Shown here piece by piece: positions 57,272 through 64,000 of a stretch of 64,000 nt of DNA (positions are counted from its first letter, which is position 1; each line of letters starts with the position of its first letter). This DNA comes from Coccinella septempunctata (lineage: Eukaryota > Arthropoda > Insecta > Coleoptera > Coccinellidae): positions 1,304,501-1,368,500 of the forward strand of contig NC_058191.1 in the NCBI RefSeq assembly GCF_907165205.1, given 5' to 3'. The notes below the pieces were generated by a model. The model was given only the letters and a program-made list of their open reading frames with translations. It did no database searches and was not told the DNA's origin. Position numbers and translations under genes: made by a program.

Positions 57272-58275
57272 TTTTTACATATCCACCTGACAACGCATAT
57301 TTTATAATTTCGAGTATATAAAAAGATCCTCTTCTTCTTATTCAGTCACATCCGATACACTCCTGTACAGGAAGAGAAAAAGTCATATTTTCGCATTTGA
57401 AGAATAAGAGTTGATTGCCGTTTGGTTTTTCTGTAAATCATCTCACTATGATAATTCTGTGCTCAGTGTGGTCAGAGTTGGTTTCATATGAATGAAAGAC
57501 TAAGTGATTATTCAAAATTTCATTCAAGTCGTTTAGAAAATAATGAACGGATCTTCCAAAATGGGCGATTCTAGCAATATTCCAAGTTTTTTCGAAAATC
57601 AATTACGACTGCTTGTTGAGATTTGAGAAAATATAACTCGTTATCTTTCAGAATAGCGTCGAAAATATATAATATCAAGGAAATTTTATTAATTATTATG
57701 ATGATGAGGACAGTATAAAATGAACTGGGAAAAAAGTTGAGGAGCCGTAAAAAACTTCAAGAAGTGGTGTTCAACTCCTGATTGATGTTTCCTTTTTCGG
57801 TCTTGAGCCAAAAGTGCGCCATCACTAGTCTAATTAATTATTCAAAATTGAAACATGATTTTCATTATCATACTACTCGCTGATCGTCCGCTTACCAGAA
57901 ACTGAACTCTATAATCACTAACTGGCGTTAAATAGACGCTAATATGCCCTAATGACTCAGCAATATAAGTGTCTGGACGCGTAAAAAACAGAGATTTAAT
58001 TAACGCGATGCACCTTCATTTCTGTCTGAATGATTATCACATCGAATTATTAATGTGTCTCTTAATTAAAAACTAATCATATTTTTTGTCCATATGAGTA
58101 GGAGGAGACTTCAGCGTACGGACCATGAATGTTAGAATAAATATCAACAGAGAATCTTTAGTTCAGGATCATTAATTTGTATTATGAAAATTGAAAGAGT
58201 GAACATATTCTGGCACATTTATTTTCAAACTGCATTGAGAATGAAAATTATGTCACAGTTATGACACTTTTTAGA
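57272..58275. other. No recognisable feature
   Basis: May include more of the degraded transposase in its first 200 bases. Beyond that, A+T-rich unique-looking sequence. Confidence 0.35.
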
Positions 58276-60012
58276 ATTCGCGAATCCAATTACCGCTGAG
58301 GGCGCTGCGAAATGTAAATAAACGTTGACGTTTGTCAGTACTCTCTTCGAGATTCGTACAGCCTAACAGAGGTTTTCTAGTAAATCAAGATATTTATCTA
58401 AATTATCGGAAGTGAATTGATTGATTTAGTTTCGTAAAGAAATATCAAACATTCTTTGGAAATACTTATTTGAAAGGGATGAATTGTGGAATAAAATCGA
58501 GCGATGATATTGGTGATCCAATTCCTGTTATTTCACAGATTCTTTCTTGAAGTAAATCTAGGTAATAATGTTGAGGCATAGACATAGAGACATGGACTGA
58601 GCAATGTCAGCATGAAATTGGCTTTTTTTATAGAAAGAGAGAAATGATCGTCGGGAATTTACCTGTCTCTTTTTTGTTCACATAGAGGTGAGTGTAGACC
58701 AATCAAAATTCTAGAAAGAGACAACTGCATTCCCGACGTGCGTTTTTCTCTGTCACTTTTTTTGACCGTATTTCATGCATAGATAGAAAGGAAAGGCACA
58801 GTCTATGTCTATATGTCTATGTGTTGAGGTAACTTATACTGAGTTTGTGAAGGAGGTAGAATGTGGAAGTTTCTTTTTAAAATATTTCAATTCCATGTTA
58901 TGATATAGGTATTCCTGATACTAAAATATCAAGGGACATAAATATGATTAAGCTCATGGAACAAGTTTTACAGATGAGAAAAAACATTCATTTGGAAGTA
59001 TGAAAATTATGGAATTGTATTTCTAAATCGTCAATTGGATTTAGCAGAAAACTCTTGCAAAGAAAAATCTTTCAATCTAACTCCTGCCGGTTGAAAGCAC
59101 TGGCATAAATACCTTTTCCAATATTTTTTCTGAATCAATATTTCTATTCAGAAACCCAGACAATAATCCCAATATAACCTCTCCAAATAATAATTATAAT
59201 ACTTTATTGGACAATGCCAACGCCAACTGGCGAATCCAAAAATCTAGACGTACTCTGCCGACTGAATTACGAAACTACTTTGTCAGTACTGCAAAGTCAA
59301 AACAAGTTTTCTTCCTCATGTTTTTTCTTATCCCACGTTGTCCAACAAAGTATTATAATTATTATTTGGAGAAGTTATATTGGGATTATTGTCTGGGTTC
59401 CTGAATAGAAATATGTATTCATTCCGAAAAAATATTGGAAAAGGTATTTATACCAGTGCTTTCAACTGGCAGGAGTTAGATTAAACGATTTTTCTTTGCG
59501 AGAGTTTTCTGCTAAATTCAATTAACGATTTAGAAATACAATTTCATACTTCCAAATGAATGCTTTTTCTCATCTGTAGAACTTGTTCAATGAGCTGAAT
59601 CATATTTATGTCTCTTGAGATTTCAATATGAGGAATACCTATATAAGAAAATAGAATTGAAATACTTTAAATAGAAACTTCACAAACTCATTATATGCTA
59701 CCTCAACATTATTAGCTAGGTTTAATTCAAGAAAGAATCTGTGAAATAATAGGATTTTGTGTCTAGGTACAGTGGATCACCAATATCATCGCTCAATTTT
59801 ATTCCACAATTCATTCCTTTCAAATGAAGTAGGTATTTCCAAAGAATGTTGATCTTTCTTTACGAAACTAAATCAATCAATTCACTTCCGATAAATATGT
59901 TGATTTACTAGAAAAACTCTGTTAGGCCGTACAAATCTCGAAAAGAGTACTGACAAACGTCAAAGTTTGTTTTCATTCCGCAGCGCCCTCAACGGTAATT
60001 GGATTCGCGAAT
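58276..60012. repeat. Large palindrome (arms about 680 bp) with a MITE in one arm
   Basis: Left arm 58276-59214, right arm 59339-60012, spacer 124 bp. Outer ends are ATTCGCGAATCCAATTACCG and its inverted copy. The arms match nearly throughout (e.g. GAATTGTGGAATAAAATCGA; CAGGAGTTAGATTAAACGAT with its partner). The left arm is longer only because a 245-bp MITE plus its 8-bp duplication sits in it. No clear target duplication flanks the palindrome. Overlapping small ORFs in the spacer (59207-59408) have no known motif. It is either a foldback element or an inverted duplication of host sequence. Confidence 0.85.
58577..58821 (+). mobile_element. MITE family G, copy 2, with 8-bp target duplication
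   Basis: 245 bp. Inverted ends CATAGACATAGAGACATGGA and ...CTATGTCTATATGTCTATG. TGTTGAGG is duplicated at 58569-58576 and 58822-58829, and occurs once in the opposite palindrome arm (inverted, ACCTCAACATTATTAG near 59702), which proves the insertion. An 8-bp duplication fits hAT or P-type transposases. Copy 1 is at 42177-42395. Confidence 0.88.
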
Positions 60013-61117
60013 AGTTTTAAATTGTGGTCTAGTTCAATGTAACTGTAGTTGAGACCGATAGGTCTGATTTAAGATGTCTAAAACTCTGGTGTATTCACTG
60101 ATTCGATTTTGTTTTTAATTTCGTGGGGATATGGGATCAGTTTCGTTTTTTCCACTGTAGGTAGCGCTGTTTAGAATTTGACAGAGCATTGTCATACGAT
60201 ATTTGAAAATAATTTCCTACGACGTACGAATATGTTGTATTTATAAGCGATTATTGGTGTGTGAAAATGTATTAGTTTCGAGAAAGGGATGTGGAACATT
60301 CATTTATTCAACATGTCGTTCAGTAAGTTCAGTTTTCCATACGGACAATCAAGAGCTACAGCTAAGAATTCGGTGTTGTTGGAATTTGAAGCAGAACCAA
60401 ATCAGATAGATGAACGAACATTCGGGACCGATATAGCTAAGTTTTATGGAAACTTCAGCAATATTTCAAAGAAACTGTATTGAAAATACGTAATGTGAAT
60501 TGTGAGCATGTATTGAGAATCAGAAATTATACATAAATCTATTCAAGTCTGTTAAAAAAAGAATATTTGAAGAAATATTCTTCCTGAGTAGATATAGTGA
60601 AAATTTCCTATCCGTCAACTGAATATATTAGATATTTGACCAATTAACTGTGTTTTATTAAAATCATATTGAATTACCACCCTCACGAATTCAAGTTGTC
60701 TAACGGAAATTATCTTGAAGAAGAACAGTAAATACTCATTCGAACCCTTATTCGATAGTGTTGAAATATTGACAGATTTGTTTTTACAACGAAAATTGAA
60801 CTGTAAAGCACAAATATTCCTTAACAGCTGACAAAATGCACCAGTTCAAGTTCATATTTTGAACTCATTGGACGTTGATCGACACTCGATATCAACACAA
60901 AACAAAATAAAACGAGAGAGTATCATTGGACTTCCCTTGGTAGAACAAGGATAGAACGAAACAAATGACATGGTGGCGCCGCCACGAAACTGATCCCATA
61001 TCCCCGATTTTCTGAAATGTTGATGCTTGCAAAAAGTGACAAGTGCACACACCAGTGTTTTAGACATCTTAGTCTGATTAATGTGACAGAAACCATAGAC
61101 TAACAGAGACGTTTATG
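60013..61117. other. Inverted pair of MSKTLV-coding segments around a small ORF
   Basis: 60072-60147 (AAGATGTCTAAAACTCTGGT...GGGGATATGGGATCAGTTTC) recurs inverted at about 60988-61071, with a diverged middle. Both copies would code MSKTLV after an ATG; the right copy heads a 71-codon minus ORF (60852-61067: CKHQHFRKSGIWDQFRGGAT) not recognised. Between them a plus frame from ATG at 60313 reads MSFSKFSFPYGQSRATAKNS and 36 further codons to 60481. Function unknown; these could be exons of small genes or parts of a mobile element. Confidence 0.35.
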
Positions 61118-61125
61118 ACCTTTGC

Positions 61126-62201
61126 TATGGAGAGTAGAGAGAGGAAAACTATCGCCGAACTAAAACTGTGTCTCCAAAAACGGGGAAAATAGGAATCGCT
61201 GCGATCGCTAGGTTGATCAATAAGAGAGGTGGACATTTACGCGTCAATTTAAAATGAACAACCTTCATTTTATTTTAGGTTATGTGCCATCGTAGTTTTT
61301 CTGATGATTTTTCAAATACGTTTCCTCCAATCTATAATAAATATGAATTTTCTGAATTATATGGAATAAAATACAATTCACATTATAAAGGAGACTAAGT
61401 AATCAGCTTTATTCATTCATAATAAACGATGAAATCAATGAAATTTGAAAGAAATCACTCATCAAAAAATGTTACCTACATATTATGTTCATCATTGTTT
61501 ATTGAAAAGAGCATATGTTAGTTGGTTTAATGTAACCTTCAAAATTATATACATTCGCAGTGAGGAGTGGAACATATCAAGACAACAAAAAGTAGCAATC
61601 TCAGATTTATCACTTATTAGAGTAGATTATGTTTTCACTACTCAGCTGAGAACCGTTATAAAGCATATATTATATTATGCCAACAAAATTTTTCAAGAAT
61701 ATCTACTTCTGAACCATGTAGTTCTATTGGTTAGATATTCTTATTCAGAAGAGTCCACTTCTCACGAGGGATGAAAATTTCGATTTCGTTTATAATGAAT
61801 CCATCATCTTTTTTGATATCTTCATCACAAAAGTGTTCTTGACACACAAATTGATTTCGAGTCGATTATTGAGGTAAGGTTTTTTTCCAATTTTCTCTCA
61901 AAAATGCACTCTGAAATTTTATTTCTTCTCCTTTTCTTTCCGATGTCGAAACACATTTCACCAGGTCATAGGTTGTTCTCTCATCAAAAATCCAAAATAA
62001 TAATATTTTAATCATCTCTCACCAGTAAGAAGACAGTTCACTCAGCCAACTTCAACTGGTTTAAATCAAAATGTCGCCCTCCCGCTGATCGCCAACGCTG
62101 CTATTGGCAAAAACACGAACTACCCATTGGTACATATTTTAGGGAACAAATAATCTGTGGTCTCAAAGCAGCGATCATTCTCCTTCTCTCTACTCTCCAT
62201 A
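61126..62201 (-). mobile_element. P-like element, non-autonomous, copy 2 (1076 bp)
   Basis: Ends TATGGAGAGTAGAGAGAGGA (left) and CCTTCTCTCTACTCTCCATA (right) continue as an imperfect inverted repeat of about 31 bp (to ...ATCGC). ACCTTTGC is duplicated exactly at 61118-61125 and 62202-62209. An 8-bp duplication and a roughly 31-bp terminal repeat are P-element properties. It carries a THAP-like relic on the minus strand near the right end. A plus-strand ORF (61445-61774, 109 codons) crosses non-coding parts, is broken in copy 1 and is not recognised. Confidence 0.75.
61720..61975 (-). pseudogene. THAP-type zinc-finger relic in P-like copy 2
   Basis: On the minus strand: KCVSTSERKGEEIKFQSAFL, RENWKKTLPQ, one in-frame stop, then NQFVCQEHFCDEDIKKDDGF and on to an IPREKWTLLNKNI tail. 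Invariant W and the C-x2-H-F...D end of a THAP (C2CH) domain are present; the FP of copy 1 is FQ here. The frame is continuous apart from the stop, so this copy preserves the domain better. It would be the N-terminal DNA-binding exon of a P-type transposase; the GTPase-like and catalytic parts are absent. Confidence 0.6.
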
Positions 62202-64000
62202 ACCTTTGCCTAACACGTGCGATGCAAAAATTATAGAATAGAAAGATGGTAAACGAAGCGACTAAAGCGATGTGAGCGCCATCTGTGTTTCAAATGTGTT
62301 TCTGAAACCCTAAGACTGGTTAAAATATTAATTCGAGGGCCAATTGCGAAAAAATATGAAATTTTGTAACCATTTCGATCAATGGTTTTGAATGTTTTGA
62401 TTCGCGTGCCAGTCGTATCGCCTTTTGTTTTGTCGAGCTCGTCCTAGTTGCTGATTATTGAATTTTTTGTCTAATTTCTTGGTAAAAACCTCTGAATATC
62501 GTTCGAAAATTATTGCAGGAAATGTAAGTATTCAAACTGGTAACATGTGACTCGGTCAATCATTAATTTTTATTATCAGAACTCCGAAGTAGATAAAATT
62601 TTCAGGGCGTAAAGACAATGACTTTAGCAAACACTACTGACTGTGTCAGTATGTGCAGTGATCCTTTTCTCTGCAAATCAATTGAGAACTGTTCATCCAC
62701 ATAAATTGTTGTATGCAGGAATCATCCCTCTGCAACGCTGCCAAAAACATGTGGGCGAAAGTGGAAGAAAGCTAATAGTCGCTTTTAAGGAAACAAATTA
62801 CGACAGAGAGTTGCGTAATCTATAAACCACACTCTGTAGCCTGCCTATTATCATGAAACATCATCTTACCTTATAATATGAGCATCAATGGAGAAATAAC
62901 AATACAAACAATAATATAAAAGGAAAAATAAAATTATGATTATGATTTATTTCTTTAAATTCAGTGATGATGTTGGATAAATAAATCAATAATTCTGAAA
63001 ATCATTCGTGTAAATTATACGAATCAAACCCGACTGCAGGAATCCAAACTGAATCATCCAATTCATTAAAAACATTCCAGGTTGAAGAATAAGTGGGTTA
63101 ATGTTAATCGACTTCTGATAATAACCTTTTTTGTGCAAATTTAGAGCAGTGCGAATGGCGAAACACTTAAAATTACCGAAAAAAAGCTGTAAAGATTAAA
63201 AACACCCGAAAAACGTACAGACGGTCGCTTTGAAAGTCTAATTCAATTATCTGGCTTACGACATATCCATCATTTAATTAACAGCACGAGGAATCGAAGC
63301 AAAAACGTCGTAATGGTGCAAATGTTGGACATAAAGTTCGGGAAGCATTCTGTCTTGATAGTCTTCTTGATGACGTCGGTAACCGAGTGCGGCTGCTGCT
63401 TCTGTGGCTTCCTTGAATTGATTCTCGAACACAATTTTGGTACTCAATATACAATATATTACAAAATAATGAACTACAAAAGACTGTATGAAAACATCAT
63501 GACATCTCTGAGAATAGGCTTTAATAATTTTCGAAAACGAAAACATAATCTACTTGTCCGTCATATGTTCAGATGAATAATGGAGAAAAACCAGCGAAAT
63601 TTTTTAAACAATAATCGTTTAACTTCACTTCAACTGATCTTCAGATCTGGAAATCCAGCAATCATTTATTGTTCAACGAGAGCGAAATGATACTCTTCTT
63701 TTTTAACAATACAGAGCTTACAAATATTGACAAATAATTGTAGGTACTCGCGTACTGTTTACCAGGTACTTTCAATGCTTGAAGAATGAGTACGGAGTAC
63801 CGAATACTCTACTCATTGAACAAGTTGTCGTGTACACAGTTCTCCAACTTGAAGAATGTACCCGAATTTGAGCAGCATTTTTTCAAAGTCTACTGCTCCA
63901 CCAAAGTTAGAGATGTTCAGAAATTTTGTGACCGTTTCAAAAGTTACCAATAAAGTATTCATTTGCATATAGGTACATTTTCATTTTATTTCATAGGTTA
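62202..64000. other. Possible small spliced gene 62400-62940, unproven; rest featureless
   Basis: A GGAAAT|GTAAGT donor at about 62523 and ATTTTCAG acceptor ending at 62606 frame an 84-bp intron-like segment. Downstream a frame at 62643-62825 reads MSVCAVILFSANQLRTVHPH..., hydrophobic then basic, with AATAAAATTATG at about 62926. No family recognised, and the ATG nearest the acceptor (62618) gives only 28 codons, so coding is doubtful. 63274-63576 has overlapping ORFs on both strands without motifs. Confidence 0.3.

Noticed and set aside
59207..59408. Two overlapping ORFs in the palindrome spacer
   Set aside because: They span spacer and arm in different frames and have no motif; ORFs of this size are expected by chance.
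61445..61774. 109-codon plus-strand ORF within P-like copy 2
   Set aside because: The corresponding region of copy 1 is interrupted, no motif is recognised, and the credible coding signal (THAP-like) is on the other strand.

Overview
This window looks like a gene-poor stretch of an insect nuclear genome. The evidence is a high A+T content, a eukaryotic tRNA gene type, decayed Tc1/mariner, PIF/Harbinger, pogo-like and P-like DNA transposons, non-LTR retrotransposon ends with (TAA)n and (CTCTC)n tails, and no operon-like coding. Beetle or bug are both possible; the sequence alone does not decide the order. I found no convincing intact host protein gene. The only intact genes I can stand behind are two identical tRNA-Ser(AGA) genes on the minus strand (28034-28115 and 31533-31614).

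Layout. 1-3100: a LINE C-terminal relic, a small element with two hammerhead-like motifs, a CAGGGTG-ended MITE and a 636-bp foldback. 4150-11280: two dead mariners in opposite orientation, a 192-bp Harbinger-type MITE and a full-length family-B MITE. 13.8-19.1 kb: a truncated B copy, a LINE 3' tail, a 1.1-kb Harbinger element keeping a duplicated piece of its transposase, and a family-A MITE. 20.4 kb: a GGAGT minisatellite. 22.5-25.6 kb: a Tc1/mariner-like element ('F') that has swallowed a B MITE, a LINE and a Harbinger fragment. 26.8-29.5 kb: a Harbinger MITE with a LINE tail inside it, the first tRNA and a pogo-like MITE with a zinc-finger remnant. 32.9-33.6 kb: another B. 34.7-35.1 kb: an unusually G+C-rich ORF. 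36.5-37.4 kb: a MITE with TGTCCCAAGTCACC-type repeats. 42-47.6 kb: MITEs, transposase relics and two more F copies. 48.5-51.8 kb: a second family-A element carrying a complete but dead Tc1-like transposon and a P-like element. 52.5-57.3 kb: more B copies, a Harbinger copy and a transposase relic. 58.3-60.0 kb: a large palindrome carrying a MITE in one arm. 61.1-62.2 kb: a second P-like element.

The main interest is mobile-DNA stratigraphy. Several insertions can be proved internally because an uninterrupted copy of the target lies in the same window: the MITE in the palindrome, the Tc1 and P-like elements in family A, the LINE tail in the Harbinger MITE and the LINE in the B MITE. The best candidate for something not previously described is the pair of roughly 1.08-kb P-like elements at 50.1 and 61.1 kb. 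They have about 30-bp inverted ends, 8-bp target duplications and a decayed THAP-type DNA-binding domain in the right place.

All alignments were made by eye. Repeat boundaries quoted to the base are those where both terminal repeat and flanking duplication could be read; other boundaries are approximate.
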